NCBI RefSeq assembly: GCF_933775445.1
Contig: NC_065872.1
Coordinates: forward strand, 12,400,001 to 12,464,000
Direction of reading: 5' to 3'
DNA: 64,000 bases
Source: Argentina anserina
Taxonomy: Eukaryota > Streptophyta > Magnoliopsida > Rosales > Rosaceae
The position numbers and the translations under genes are program-made. Position 1 is the stretch's first letter, and every line of letters begins with the position of its first letter. Below the pieces are notes generated by a model. It made no database searches, was not told the DNA's origin, and saw only the letters and a list, made by a program, of their open reading frames with translations. Positions 11,825 to 24,447 of the stretch are shown here, in pieces.

Positions 11825-12466
11825 TTAAACAGATGAAACCAACGCACTGGAACCGGACCGGATCTTCTCCTCGACGGCATAGTTTGAGTTGCAGTAGTTC
11901 CTGATCGCGGTGAGCTCGTAGGGCGACGTGTCGGTGGCGAGCCACTGCTCGATCGTGAAAAGCTGCTGGTTACAAGGTATGTGAGCTCCGGTAGAGGTCA
12001 CCTCGAGGTAGTTGACGTACCAACCGTGGCCGGCGCCGGAGCCGTCGGAAGTGAGGTTCAGGGCGCAGATAGGAGCGGTGAGGCAGGGTCCGCGGCCGCT
12101 GAATATGTCGAGATTGCCCCTCTCGAAGTAGTCGTGGTCGGATCCCATCAATCCTCCCCAGGTTTCGAGGTTTCGGATCTCGATCCCGTAGCCGTTGCCG
12201 TCGTAGAACCTCGCGTTGATGTTGGAGTCCGTCCCTCCCTTGATGATCGATCCCGTCCTAACATAAACCGTGTAAACACAATCGGGGTCCTGCAAATGAA
12301 CACAACGTTATCAAAAGGGTTATAAAGACTAAATCCTAGAAAGGAATTTAGGACGTACGTGATGACATGATTAGAAAATGTGAATGAGACTTACGTCGGA
12401 GATAGCGAGAGTGAGAAAGAGGGAGAGGGAGATGAAGAGGAGGACACTGTTGGTGTTGAACGCCAT
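11825..12466 (-). CDS. PLAT1: PLAT-domain (PLAT-plain) secreted stress protein
   Basis: CDS on the minus strand: exon 1 12466-12395, exon 2 12289-11825, intron 12394-12290 (GTAAG...TTTGCAG), 178 aa. Residues 1-22 are a signal peptide (ATG, then Asn/Ser, then a Leu/Ile/Phe core ending LTLAISD). The rest is one PLAT/LH2 domain: CVYTVYVRTGSIIKGGTDSN, then ARFYDGNG, LETWGGLMGSDHDYFERGN, GHGWYVNYLEVTSTG and FTIEQWLATD. Plant PLAT-plain proteins act in the ER/secretory route in abiotic-stress tolerance; known relatives respond to ABA and salt. Length and intron position are usual. It converges with TPR14, and a TATA box sits about 50 bases upstream. Which Arabidopsis copy (PLAT1 or PLAT3) is closer cannot be decided by eye, so the symbol is for the family. 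Confidence 0.92.
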
Positions 12467-12510
12467 TGTTGCGATGAGTGAAGCTTCTCAGGTTTGGGGT
12501 TACACAGGCC

Positions 12511-12520
12511 TTTTTTATAG
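12511..12520 (-). promoter_or_regulatory. TATA box of the PLAT gene
   Basis: Minus strand CTATAAAAAA, about 45-55 bases upstream of the ATG at 12466, implying a short leader of roughly 15-25 nt. Confidence 0.6.
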
Positions 12521-13429
12521 CGTAAAATCACATAACGTTGTCTTTTCCTGTAATGTCAACATGTGGATAATGCTTTCGGGGACGATTTAGTAATTTGGTG
12601 TCTGGGCCAATATTGAGCAATGCGCACCGATCGCCATCTTTTCATGATGAAGATGATAACCATGTGTGTTTCATATCACACTCCTTTTGTGCATTTTCAT
12701 TTCACAAGTAGTGTTGCAGTTAAACTTATACTTGTTCTATTGCATGTCTTCCTAAAGTTAATCTCCAGGCTTCAGTAGCAAAACGACTTTTATTTAGGTA
12801 AAGCAGTAGCAAATATGTTGTTCTAGCCAAGAGAAAATATATATATATATATATGATTTTGCTTAATCGCTTCATTAAAGTTGCATCTTTTCAGTAAACA
12901 TTATAATGAAAATGGCAATTATGAGTTCATGACCTCACATCAGAAGTAGGACAATATCGATTTAGACCGAACAGGTCATCAGCTATGCGACGAGAGAGTG
13001 GGTTTCCTTTGTATATTTAAGTGTTTGGTCGCATCCACAGTATTAGAATGAAAACTCTAGATATTGGTTGAAGTTTCTTGTGGCATCAAAGCATGTTCTA
13101 AGCTTTACTCACAAGTAAAAGCATATTTTGTCGAAAACGTAATTACAAACATATTAGAGTGGTTTAGAAATTAAAAAAGTCGACCATGCCATCAAAATTC
13201 ACGTTCTGAGCTACATATTATCTCTTACCCACAATGTTAAAAATAACTATGAGCCTAAATAAATCTTAAATCTACAATCACTTATATATATCCATGTGAC
13301 GTCAACGATTTCCAACTCGTTAAGGCCAAATTATAATCTTAAATTATATTTTAAAACTTGAACATTTTATATGTGTGAGTAGTCACATTCCAGAAGAGAA
13401 AATGCCAGTATTAGAATTTAAAATTTTGG
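12521..13429. other. PLAT promoter and AT-rich spacer
   Basis: Upstream sequence of the minus-strand PLAT gene. No gene seen. Contains a (TA)n run at about 12838-12855. Confidence 0.5.
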
Positions 13430-15535
13430 ATTATTAAGCGAACAAAATAAACAAAGTTCGTTTGAACACTCGCTAGTTTTGAAACCTGTAAAAAAAAATT
13501 CACAATAGAACAAACCAAGTTCACAATCAGAATTTGAATTGAAACTCAATTACAACTTTGGAAACACACTTGGAATAATTATGAGATCTTTACAATATTT
13601 TTAAAACAACAGAAGGTGATGAAATAATCATCGGCCCAAAATGAATATAACAATGGCAACCCAAAATATACAATAAATATAACAATGATTACAACACAAC
13701 CTCGGGACTTATATCTCAATTAGTATATGATACAAGAGAGAGCTAATAAACTAACAATGACTTCAAATGACTCAAGAATGTGTACTCCTAAACTACACGT
13801 TTCCTAAACCCTTGTTGGCTCCTAACCTGCACAACAAACTATACTACGGGTGAGTTTCGTCCTCGCTCACCCAATATGGGTTAGCTTCGTCCTCGCACAC
13901 CCAATAGGGGTCAGCCCACCTATGTGGTTTAAAGGTAGGATAGGCTAAGTTTTATGAAAACTTAAATCATTTAAATGTGAGCTAGCTTGATAAAACCTTT
14001 TATCACAAAATGGATAAGTTATCTTTCAAGGAAAACATGCAAACAATGCATAGATGGCCATCAATAATATCCAGTCAGTGGTGACTAATCCTAATGACTA
14101 GGAGGCGAAAGTGTCCCATCTTAAGTAGAGGCCAACTGCCTTTGTTGAATCAACACAGGAGTGAGAGTTTCCATTTCAATGGAATACCTCAATAATACAA
14201 TATAGGATGGATCCAAGTCTTAAACAGGGCATTGCCCCTCCGAAGGTTCACGGTTATCGACACTGTGGGGTTACCGAACTTTCGAACCCTATTCACTCTC
14301 AGGTCTACTCACTTACATTCTATTTCGTCTATCCTCAGGTTTTAGCATTTCTAAAATAATAATGCATTTCAACATTTAAATATCAATCGCGACATCGACA
14401 ATGAATTTAAGGGCACAAAATACACAAAGGGGGTTAACTCACCCTACCTGGATCGAAGTGCAGAATCCTCGCTGCCATTCCATTTCTGAAGTAATGTTAT
14501 TGCTACTTCAACCTTTTACGATCCCGTAGCATCAACTCTGAATTCATTTATTAAAAGAGTCAATACCAAATTTGAGTTTGGTAAGTTAACTTGATTCTGT
14601 ATTCCTAATTTGACCAAGAAAGTCAAAAGTTGATTATTTTGTTGACCAAGTGTTTCTTGGGTTGACCAGAAATTGACCATGTTAACTAATTATCGACTAA
14701 TTTTCGGAAAACTAAAAAATAGTCCAACTTCAATAGTCGACCAATAGTAAGCATACTTTATGAATATTAAAGCTACTCGAAATTGTATCGACGACTTATT
14801 TATTATACTGACACATTTCTAAGTTATAGAGTTCTCGATTTCTGAACCGGGTGATAATCGGAACTAACATTTATACGTAACATAAATGTTACATTAATCG
14901 TCGTCATTTTAAATACGATAAGTTTTCACCAAGTTACCTTAAGGAAAAGTAAAACAGTTATAATCATTGAGTAAATAGTAAAAAAGTAACTAAGGATAAA
15001 ACCATAAAAGTCAAAGTCAAAGTCAAACATTTTCAATAACTAAGGCTAAAACCATAAAAAAACAGTTTGGTAATTTCACATTTTCAGTATAATTGAAAAA
15101 AGGGTAAAAGTAAAAACATAAAAACCCATTTTCCACTCTTATCTCTCATATCATACTTCCGGCCCCAAACTCAACTCCGATCAACTCAACTTCATTCAAC
15201 AAACAATAAATAACATCACGGAAGCCAAAAGAAATTGATTTGATACCTCATTGAACTGAAAATACAAAGTCGAGGTTGTTGCTCTCTTCCCGGCTCTAAT
15301 CCAAGCTGCTACTTCTTGGCCTTAATCCCGAGCGACTGTTGTAGCCTTAGTGTTTTCCCCAAAACTCCAAACGTTTATCCGAAGTCTCTAACCTCGTCCC
15401 ACACCCACCACCATCGAGAATTGGATACGAGCTCTTTATCAGAAAATAACCAAAATAGAAAAAGGAAAAGGAAGAATTCAGAATTAGATTCCAAAGTTCT
15501 AATAAGAGAAATTTGAAAAAGGAATCGATTTGGAG
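13430..15535. repeat. Probable large LTR-type repeat, boundaries uncertain
   Basis: Non-coding. It contains a short tandem near 13848-13915 (two to three CTCGCTCACCCAATA-like copies) and later an ACTCACC...TCGA signature near 14447 like that inside the better-bounded LTR at 21616-24447. No clean TG...CA ends or target duplication could be found, so the class is an inference and the ends are approximate. Confidence 0.3.
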
Positions 15536-15706
15536 AACTAGGTTACCATAGAATGTTTAAAGGCTGCTAGGCTTCACTGTGTCGTTGAAATGATGGAGGA
15601 GGACGGTGGCAGACGTAGTGGTGAAAATGTAGAAAGGAGAGAAGAGGACTAACCTCTGATTTTAAGAATTTGAATGAAGAATCAAACCGGAGCTCGATGG
15701 CGGCAT

Positions 15707-16603
15707 AGTGGTGGATCTAGGATTGAAATGTCACCGGGGCTAATTTCACGGGTGGACTTGAGATTTTACTATGGGGTGGACTACAACTTTGGCCTAAGTC
15801 CAAAAACAAATTTCAAGGTTACAACATAGAATGTATGAAGTTCATATAATTAAACGTCAATTAAAACTAAATATTCTTACCATTCCCTAATTTTCTTAAG
15901 TTCTTAACTAACAAACAAACCTAAATAGAAAAATACTCAATTTCTCATTCGGCCATTCGCTAACATACCACCAAATTTCCAAACATTCCAAATCGATAGT
16001 TTAACTAATAAACTCATATACCTAGTTTGTATAACCTCCAAATCTCTAACCTACCCACCAAATCTCTTGTCATAGTCATCGACCATTCTGTAACTGACAG
16101 TACAGACTAACACTCAATTTCGATTCCAAATTTACAATCATTCTAAATTAAAACTTTAACCAACAAACCCATATGCCCAAATCAGATTCCAATCAGTCCA
16201 ATCCAAATCAGATTACAATCATAACATAATCTAAAAATTTGATTAATTTTGAAAGACATTAGAGGAGAACAGCTAAACCTGTGGTCCAAAGCTTCAGTGG
16301 CGCGGGGGAGTGGCGAACGACGACCAGCCGACGGGCAACGGTGGTGACTGGTGAGTGGTGATGGGCAGACTTGAACAAGAACTCGAGAAAATGATTAGAA
16401 GAAGAGGTTGAAGATGCGGAAGAGCAGAAGCAGTCAAGCAGACGAGAAAGTCTTCTCTCAGTCTTTGAAGAAGACGCGAAAATCATAGAGAGAGTGAGAG
16501 ACCCTGTTCAGCTGATAAGCTATTTTTAATTTTTAATTCTTTTTTTAATAGAGGGTTAGGTTTTTTTGGGCTACAATCTCACCTGGGCTGAATCCGCCCA
16601 TGC
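15707..16603. mobile_element. Non-autonomous hAT-like element (about 0.9 kb)
   Basis: The left end reads TAGTGGTGGATCTAGGATT, and the right end, read on the minus strand, CATGGGCGGATTCAGCCC. Both are versions of the GGCGGATC-type terminal signature in inverted orientation, each followed by a GGGGCTA/GTAGCCC-like string. There is no transposase inside; the open frames here (minus strand near 16260-16920) show no domain. No 8-bp target duplication was identified. Confidence 0.45.
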
Positions 16604-18049
16604 GTCGGCACCAGTCTCATGTGGTACCTCAATCTTCGATTTGGGCAAATCGTGAATGTTTGGATGATCAATGGGTATATAATTAAAGAGGAAAAAGAGG
16701 CGATTGTGATGGTGGTGATCCATGTCGGGTCTTGGCCGGAACAGTGGTGGTAGGAGGCGGCGATGGAGCTGTGCGGTGCCTCGGTGAAGATAGAGAGAAT
16801 AAAAGTTCTCTTTGTGCGTTGTCGCACTAATGAAAGAGGAAAGAGAATGAGGTGAAAGGTAAAAAGGAAAGGACTTGGGCATGGGTCAAGGGCTTTGAAA
16901 CAATGGATTCTGGGCTTCTCCAAGACCCAAAACTAAAAACTCAAACTGAAAATCTATTTTTAGAAAACATTTAAAAACAAATTAAACTTTAGAAAATTGT
17001 AAAAACAAAACCAAGTGTTGAAAAATTATTCCGAAAACACTTCCGTGCTCGTGGCGACATGTAGTTTAATATCGATATATTAAACTACGTGTTTAGATAT
17101 TTAGAAAAAACATCGATTAATTAGTCCTAATGTGTTGGTAATCGAGATTAAAAATCTCAGGTGTTTCTTGAGTGGTCTTCAATCTTATTAGATTTCTTTT
17201 TTTATGATAGAAAATAATTTTTTATAGTTGTACATTTCAACTCTCATGTGTTCTTTCACAAGTAAATTAAATATTCGAATTTACATATGTGCATATGCTA
17301 TCGTTTTCTTTTACTTTTTTTATTTGGTTGATGAAAATTTTCCATTGAAAAATGGCAAAAGGCCAAGAGAAAGATATAACAGAGTGCAGAACAACGCTAA
17401 AAAGCTATGTGTTAAAAAAACGAAAAAAAGAGAGGGTCCGAGTTTGGTGCTTTCATTTCCCTGTCCGGCGGCGAGCTCCTCCGCTGTCGTCGGACATGCC
17501 TTATTAACACGGTTGAGGCGATACAGTGACCGGATCGTTCCCTTCGATTTCAGTTGCGTGGTGGTAGCTTTTGCGTCGAGGAAGATGGAGATGGTGGCGG
17601 TGATTGGGGGTCGGCTTGTTTCCCACTAGTCTGGTCAACGACGAGGGATGGTGCTGCTTGATTAGAGGCAGTCGGTGGCACTTGTGCTTGTGGTGGCATG
17701 CGGCGGTTCTGACTACCTAGATCAGATATATATTTGGATCGGTTTTCTTCAATCTGATCTAGGGAAGGGACGATGGGATCAGAGCTTTGCAAATAACGAG
17801 ATGGCAGCAACCTGGCAAGACTGGAAGGTTGACATCAACGACAATCCCGCGGCGGCGGTGATGGGGGCAAGCTAGACTTTCTTGGTCACATGTGGTCTCA
17901 ATGTTCCTTGGGGTAAGGCTTTGACTCGAGTTGGGTCCATTCTATTAGGCATGGCCTGGGTCAATAAAAAAAAGTAGCCCAATTACGGCATTTAAGCATT
18001 TTGTTTTATGTTATTTCATATTAGTAGTTCTTAGGTCTTTATTGCTTTT
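16604..18049. other. Repeat-like spacer, no gene seen
   Basis: AT-rich to about 17430, then a GC-richer block (17440-17880) with short open frames on both strands (low-complexity Pro/Ser/Ala translations) and no recognisable domain. It is probably transposon-derived. Confidence 0.4.
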
Positions 18050-18060
18050 AATAAGAAGAT

Positions 18061-18447
18061 ATAGGTAACCCGGGGTATGGTGTAGTGGTTTCTGACTGCG
18101 GCAACTATTTGACCAGGACTTAAACCTGACATTGGTCAGGGGTTCGATCATTGGCGGAAGTATTACACACTCCAATGTGTTTGATGGGCCTATTGTAGTG
18201 AAAATATCGGTCGTGTTGGGCCACTGGAGGCATTACTGTGGCCAGGACGCTCAGGCTGTAATGGCCTGGATTGGAACCATTTCACATGGGCCCCATCATG
18301 GATTAGTCTCATGCCGGAGGAATTACCTTTGGTTATAGGGATACCCTGATGTTCCGGATGTGGATTGTCTCTGCTCGCGCTCGTAAGAGCCCATGAGACT
18401 AGGGACCCCCATGTTATTGGGATACATGGTCCTCGCTATGAAATCAA
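18061..18447 (+). mobile_element. tRNA-derived SINE with target-site duplication
   Basis: A pol III type A box (TGGTGTAGTGG, 18078-18088) and B box (GGTTCGATC, 18141-18149) sit at the head. The body ends in an A-rich tail (ATGAAATCAAA). An 11-bp direct repeat AATAAGAAGAT flanks it exactly (18050-18060 and 18448-18458), as expected of target-primed insertion. It is about 387 bp, long for a plant SINE. The short open frame inside (18132-18338) is not a gene. Confidence 0.72.
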
Positions 18448-18458
18448 AATAAGAAGAT

Positions 18459-18885
18459 GTGGGCGTTATCCAGGTAGTAGCACTCTATGCTCCATGTCTA
18501 CTCTAATGAGGCAGCGAGTTCCTTGCTTTGTCAAATGATCATAGCCTCCTAGTGGCAAGATGAAACCTCATGCCGCTGGTAGTTTCAAATCATAGCATAG
18601 TTGGAAAGCTGATAGACATAGTAATTTATGACTCTGCATGAGCATTATCTTTCCGGTATGTCGCCAACCTTTTAAAGTAAACGGGATAGTCAATATTGTG
18701 CTCCTTGCTAATTTGTGTGTGTTAGAATGCATATGTTATATTGTGACTCTTGATATTATTTCGGGATATATTTTCAATATAGGGTTTAAGTTTTATATCC
18801 CCCTCTTGTATTTTGTGGTTTCATTGATGGTAACGGTGTGAGGGCTACCGTTGAGTCATTTCCTCAAAAATAAAAACATAAACTA
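18459..18885 (+). mobile_element. LINE (L1-type) 3' end fragment
   Basis: Non-coding. It ends CCCCCTCTTGTATTTTGTGG then TTTCATTGATGG and A-rich sequence, the usual style of plant L1 3'UTRs. Its 33-bp segment at 18510-18542 (starting GGCAGCGAGTTCC) is identical to 27962-27994. Confidence 0.45.
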
Positions 18886-20058
18886 CTAAAATAAAGTTTT
18901 GCCATCAATTAAAAGGGACTGATCAAGCCATTACTTAAAACATCCAAGAGGGAGGTCCAAGACCGGTTGGCCTATTTTGAGGAGCTCACTTTCACAATGC
19001 AAGCTTCGTCTCTACATCACTTAAGCTTCATCTCATAAAAGAATGGTTAGCTTTTTTAGGGTTCTGAAAATCACACACCAAACTTCCAAAGATTTTAGAT
19101 TTAGGAATAATCTTCCGACTAGTTAGCAACAATTGATGGGGACATTAGAGGTTGTATAACCTCTTGGCAATCACCTTCCTGTATATCTTCTTTATACAAA
19201 AATCAGTATAGTAAAGGCTATTCACAACAGCATCAACTTCAATTACAAAGTTATATGAGCCAAGAAGGTTGGCACCTACAAGAGAAAAACCTCCACAAAT
19301 TGCTGACTACCGGTCTACCACACAACATCAACTTTCATTTTTAAAATGGGGGGCGATGTCGAGTTTTGCTTGGAACCACTACCGAACTCACAACATTAGA
19401 GAGCTCAATCATCGCCGAAGACTCATACCACTAAGAAAGTTTTGTCAATGTTTTTGATTGCAATTGAGGTCATGAGAAAATACTTTGTACGATTGTTCAA
19501 ATAGTGAAGTGTTCGATAAAGAAAGCAAGTCAACAATCCATTCATCCAAAACCCTACGGTCGATGTGTCACTTTGAGATTTGCCAAATCTCTTTAGATAA
19601 TTTTTATCAACGAATTTTGAAATTGTCAACACTGAATCTTGAAATTATAAAACATGTTTGTTTCTACTACCAGATCACGATACTCAAGTGCGTACGGAGA
19701 ATGAGTCTTCAATGAAGATTTGGGCTCATTATTAGTAAGTAAGATACTATTGTAACCTGGTAACCTTGAATCTTGAAATTGCCAAAATGTGTTCATCTCC
19801 AAAAAGGCTTTTTTGTATTCATCTGTTTTTTCTATTTTAATGGTCTATTTCAATTATTAGAAAAACAAAAACAAAAAGGCTATTTAATTTGATAAGAGTG
19901 ATTAGAAGACAATTTATTGATTCGTTTCACTGTACCTCTATTTAATTGTGGCTAATGAAATTTTTATTTACTATATCAAACAACATGGGTGTTTTAATTC
20001 ATGGAAAAAAAAAACCAAACCCTAGCTGTTAGGGTTTTTTTGTGAGAAGCTCGACACC
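18886..20058. other. Intergenic spacer, no gene seen
   Basis: AT-rich with short unrelated open frames only. Poly-A stretches occur near 20008-20018. Nothing assignable. Confidence 0.45.
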
Positions 20059-20964
20059 ATGCTTGTTTTGAATAAGTATGGTGGTATTACCCGTGTGGAG
20101 AAAGTTCCATTGTTTGAACTGGTTACCTGGGTAGCAATTCATGGTCTTTTGCTCAACCTCTGTTACAAGGAGGTGTTGTAATGCATCAGTGAATCATTAG
20201 GGATGGTGGTGCAACTAGATTTTTCTACTATGAATCGTCCGTCGGTGGAGCAACGTGTTAAGATTCGGTTTGATGTGCGAGATCGTATTCATACATGGAT
20301 GTTGTTCGAAGCTTTTGATTCTTTGAAGATTGAATTGTCGCTTGTGTTTGAGAAGATCAAGGGTTTTTGGAGAGCTTGTGGCCTTTTTCAACATGATGCA
20401 TCGGGCTGTGATGAATTCCTTGTGCATGAACGTACATATCTGCTTTAAGGTTTGTTTATTGATATGGCTGGACTCTCCCTTGCTTTTGGTTCTTCTCCAT
20501 TTGCCATGGATGCGGGACAGACGATTGCTGTTGTTGCCGTGCCGAGCACGTCTATGGATTTGGAGGTGTATTATGCTAAGCCATCAGCGAAGTCAAGTGG
20601 TAAGAAGGTGGAAACAAACCCCTTTGGTGATTCTCAATTTTGTTTGGATTTTGTTGGTCCTACTTCTTTCAAATCGGTGGCTCCAACTCCTGCCTTGGTG
20701 AATCATTTGAAGAGGTTAGCTACTACTGAATTTCGTCGCCCAAGGAAGAAATATATTCAATCTAATGTTATTTCGGTTGAAGAGAATATGGTCATTGTTA
20801 TGCATCATAAGGATGACAAGTTGTGGGTGTCTCCTAAGGCAAAACGTAAACCTAGTCATCCTAAAGCTAGTACAAACAAAACCCAAGGCTGCAAGGGAGT
20901 TGGAGTTGGGGCTCCTGAAGATACTGAGAAAAAAGTTTATACTCGGAAGAGAGCTGCAAAATAG
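20059..20964 (+). pseudogene. DUF4283/zinc-knuckle (zf-CCHC_4) retroelement ORF1 relic
   Basis: One continuous frame from ATG at 20059 to the stop near 20964, broken by two in-frame TAA codons (20179-20181 and 20446-20448). The first third resembles the DUF4283 and zinc-knuckle region of plant LINE ORF1-type proteins: KYGGITRVEKVPLFELVTWV, IHGLLLNLC, ESLGMV, RVKIRFDV, then FEKIKGFWRACGLFQHDASG. The knuckle would be C-x2-C-x4-H-x4-C, but its first Cys is Trp (TGG), a further sign of decay. The C-terminal part is Lys/Arg-rich (KAKRKPSHPKAS, TRKRAAK). No reverse transcriptase follows. Confidence 0.6.
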
Positions 20965-21610
20965 AAGAAGACTCTGCCCCGACATCTAAGCCAGAATCAG
21001 TGCATGTGGGGCCAGTGGAGTCTGGGACTACTTTGGTTGCTGTTGCTAGTGAAGGAGGTGCATGAGGCTGGGATAGGTGCTCCTATCCGAGTAAGTTTTT
21101 TGAATCTGAGGGAAGTTTAAGTTAGTGTGGTCGTTACCTTTTAATCTTTCTTTTATATTGGTTTATGCTTGTTATTTAGTGTTATAAACGGTGCTGAAAA
21201 TGTATGTGAGTCGTGGCTATATTGGGTAGTTTTATTTAGACTTTAGGGTCAAAAGATTGCTCTTTCTATCGGTCCCAAGAAGTGTGTAATCTTGTTTCTA
21301 TTTACTAAATATATTTCTTGACCTTTTGATTTAAAAACAACATAGATGTTTTCAAACCCTTTGAAATAGAAAATGTATGTAACTACCATATCACTTTTTG
21401 CATTTGCTATATTTCACTTATCCAATTCAATCGTTATTATTTACTAAATTTGTTCGCTTGTTATACAGTTTGTACAAAAAGGTTGGGAAAACAGACATCA
21501 GTGTATGCAGAATGATAAAATATAAGGAAACCAAGCACCTCACTAGCAGTACATGCTGCAAAGAAAAAAATACGTAAGAACATAAAACAAATATAAAACC
21601 AAATTACAGG
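20965..21610. other. 3' flank of the DUF4283 relic
   Basis: T-rich non-coding sequence in the manner of a retroelement 3' region (up to the CTTGACCTTTTGATTTAAAA string near 21325-21340), then AT-rich spacer. No gene. Confidence 0.4.
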
Positions 21611-21615
21611 TTGAA

Positions 21616-24447
21616 TGTAACGACCCCAAAATTTCGAGTTTAAAAACTCAAAATTCTAAAGTCGTTAAACACAAAATAATCTCAAATAAATCGAAATCAT
21701 TTAAGTGTAACAGCGGATCAATTCTGAGTTCTCAATACAACTCAGACAACCAATTATTACAACCCAAATTTATAATCCATACATAAAATGGAAATGTAAT
21801 AATCCTCACAAATCACTCACAAATCTCACAAATGAAATTACACAACTTCTCACACACAAATCCACGCTAAAACCTCACCACAAGTAGGATACGAACGACT
21901 TTGAGCGTCTGTAGTCGTCACTCAACCTCCGCTAATCAGCACCTGCGGAATTATCCCCTACACCATCGAATTGGTGCACCGGGATTGTCAACACAAACCC
22001 GGTAAGCTTATAGCTCGTATGAGTAAAATCAAAATATAATTCGCATATCAAAATATACGAAAGATCACAAAACAACAAATATAAATGCCCTCATGAGTCA
22101 ATGGTCAGCCCGTCTGGTTGACCCAAAGAAATATGAAAGAAAACGCTCATGAGGAAATTAAGTAACCCTTCTGGTTACCCAATGCATTTATAATACGGGT
22201 ACCAAGAACGCTGGTACACATCTGTTACCCCTCTCGTAATACACCGCTGATATTGGATAGCCACCCGCTACCCAACATCCAAAATAAACTGAGTACCCAT
22301 GAGCAGATAACCACCCGTTACCTCTCATGCAGTACTAAGGCAGACAGACTAGAGCTCTAACTGTATCGTAACTTTCGCCCGGCCAAAGGCTAGGTTCCGA
22401 CTTGCCAAACACGTACAATAATCTCACATCATATTGTACCACACATCACGTCCGAAGACAAATCACAATTTTTAACATTCTCCGTGATAAAAATCATGTA
22501 CAATAATCACTCATCATATTGTACGTTTTAAAACTTTCACGATATCACCACAATAAAATCATAACAGTATATTATATAGCAAACTATATATATTCGTATT
22601 TATTACCATTTATACAATATATACATAGTCCACTATATCCTATACATGTCATATTTCATAAACACCTGAAGAATTACGTACAATATTCTCACATCATATC
22701 GTACCATCTAAATCACATACTCATGCACAATTTTCCGTCACCGAATGACTATTGTTAATGAATTAATAACAGTACGTAATTTAATGAACTATATATATTT
22801 ATGTACTTATTACCATTATACTGTATATATGTAGTCCACTAAATTATATACATGTTGTAATTCATTTGATAAACACACTTGCAAAAATGTAGAATCACCA
22901 CAAGGGTAGATTCTTAATTCAGTGAGATTTTACTCACCTTATCGACTCGAGCGTAATTCCACAATTCCCGATGATAATTCCTTTCCTTGATTTAACGATC
23001 ACCTTGAAAAGATAAGAAAAGAATTTAGATTCGTTTCGTAAACCTTTAAATGCCAAAACAGTAATAATCGGTTACTGTTCAGGGTTACTGTTCACTGTTA
23101 CTGTACAAATATACATTAATACGTATTTCTGTACGTATAAATATTAAGTACGTATTTCTGTACGTATAAATATTAAGTACGTATTCCTGTACGTATAAAT
23201 ATTATATACGTATTTCTGTACGTATAAATATTATATACGTATTTCTGTACGTATAAATATTATATACGTATTTCTGTACGTATAAATATTATATACGTAT
23301 TTCTGTACGTATACGTACTGTTTAAAAGTAAATACAATCTCAGTAAATAAAATTTACTAAATTACCTTTTTACAAATTACTTTTTACATTTACTGAAAGT
23401 AATTTATAATTACATTTACCGAAGGTAAAATTTAATTACATTTACCGTAGTAAATAAAAATTACATTTACATTTACCGTTATACAGTAAATTACCAAAAT
23501 ACCCTTCTTGTCAAAACTATTCACACCGCCGCAGGTGGTGGCGCGTGGGGCTCACTCGCCGACGCCACCACGGCGCGTGTTGCACCACCGCCGTGCCCAA
23601 ACTCTCCCCCTCCTCCTCCTCTACCTTCCTACGGCCTCCGACTACCCCTAGGCCATCCCTAGCCTCCTCACGCGCCGCCTCTAGGCGGCGGTATCTCCCA
23701 CCCTCCTTCACTCGATTTCTTCCCCAATCTCTCCAAATCGAATCCCTAATCTCCCAATCCATCCAAAAACACCACAAAAACATCACAACCATGAATCAAA
23801 TGCCTCCTTACCTAGATCGGAGTCCAAAACCGTCGGGAACTCTTGGATCGGTGAAGAGCTTCGTGCTCCCTCTTCGTCGTGGTTCCTTGGCGGCGGACAG
23901 AGGCACGGTGTGCTTGAGGTGGTAGCAGGGGATGGCGGAGAGCACAGCTGCCGTCGGTGAGGAGAGGGAGGGTGCGAGGGAGAGAGAGAGAGAGTGAGTT
24001 CGGATCGAGAGGGAGATGGAGTGAGCTCGGGGTCGAGAGGGTGAGAGAGCTGAGGGAGGCGGGGTGAGAGAGAAATGAAAGGGTTTCCAATTATGGGAAC
24101 CCTAACTGATATCATTTCCTTTTATACCCCCTCCCAAAATCGGAAACTAACTTCCGTCGTTAATAACTTTTACGTACGTCGTCCGATTAGAACGCGTCAC
24201 ATATCCACGAACTCGTATCGACGAGCTCTACAACTTTCGTGAAGAAAGTTTTCGCAACCGAGCGACGGAATAAAAGTCGATAAATTCGTTCGGAAACGTA
24301 ACGTTTTCTTATTAAACGTTCTCGGAACGTTTCCGTTTCCGTTTTCGTAACACTTGCAAACAATCAAATTCAATTTAAATGAATTTCAAAACTTCATAGA
24401 ATTTACTTCAAATCAAATATCGTTTTGAAAAAATTGGGGTTATTACA
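21616..24447. mobile_element. Solo LTR (about 2.8 kb) with TTGAA target duplication
   Basis: It begins TGTAACGACCCC and ends GGGGTTATTACA: TG...CA ends with a short imperfect inverted repeat, typical of an LTR. The 5-bp sequence TTGAA occurs immediately before (21611-21615) and after (24448-24452). It contains no gag/pol, so it is either a solo LTR left by recombination or a non-coding large retroelement derivative. A 29-bp minisatellite lies inside. The GC-rich frames around 23517-24115 show no domain and fall in simple (CT)/(GA)-rich sequence. Confidence 0.7.
23121..23312. repeat. 29-bp minisatellite inside the LTR
   Basis: Six full units plus a partial one, starting at 23121, 23150, 23179, 23208, 23237, 23266 and 23295. 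Each has the form ACGTATTTCTGTACGTATAA followed by ATATTA(A/T)(G/A)T. Units 1-2 end AAGT and later units ATAT, so the array expanded from two variants. Each unit is rich in TACGTA/ACGT palindromes. Confidence 0.9.

Noticed and set aside
18061..18160. tRNA gene
   Set aside because: A and B boxes are present, but no acceptor or anticodon stem pairs; exact target duplications mark it as a SINE.
23121..23312. CRISPR-like array
   Set aside because: Units are contiguous with no unique spacers; it is a tandem minisatellite in a plant LTR.
23517..24115. Several overlapping frames of 80-126 codons on both strands
   Set aside because: They lie in GC-rich and (GA)n-rich sequence inside the bounded LTR, show no domain, and are open in several frames at once.
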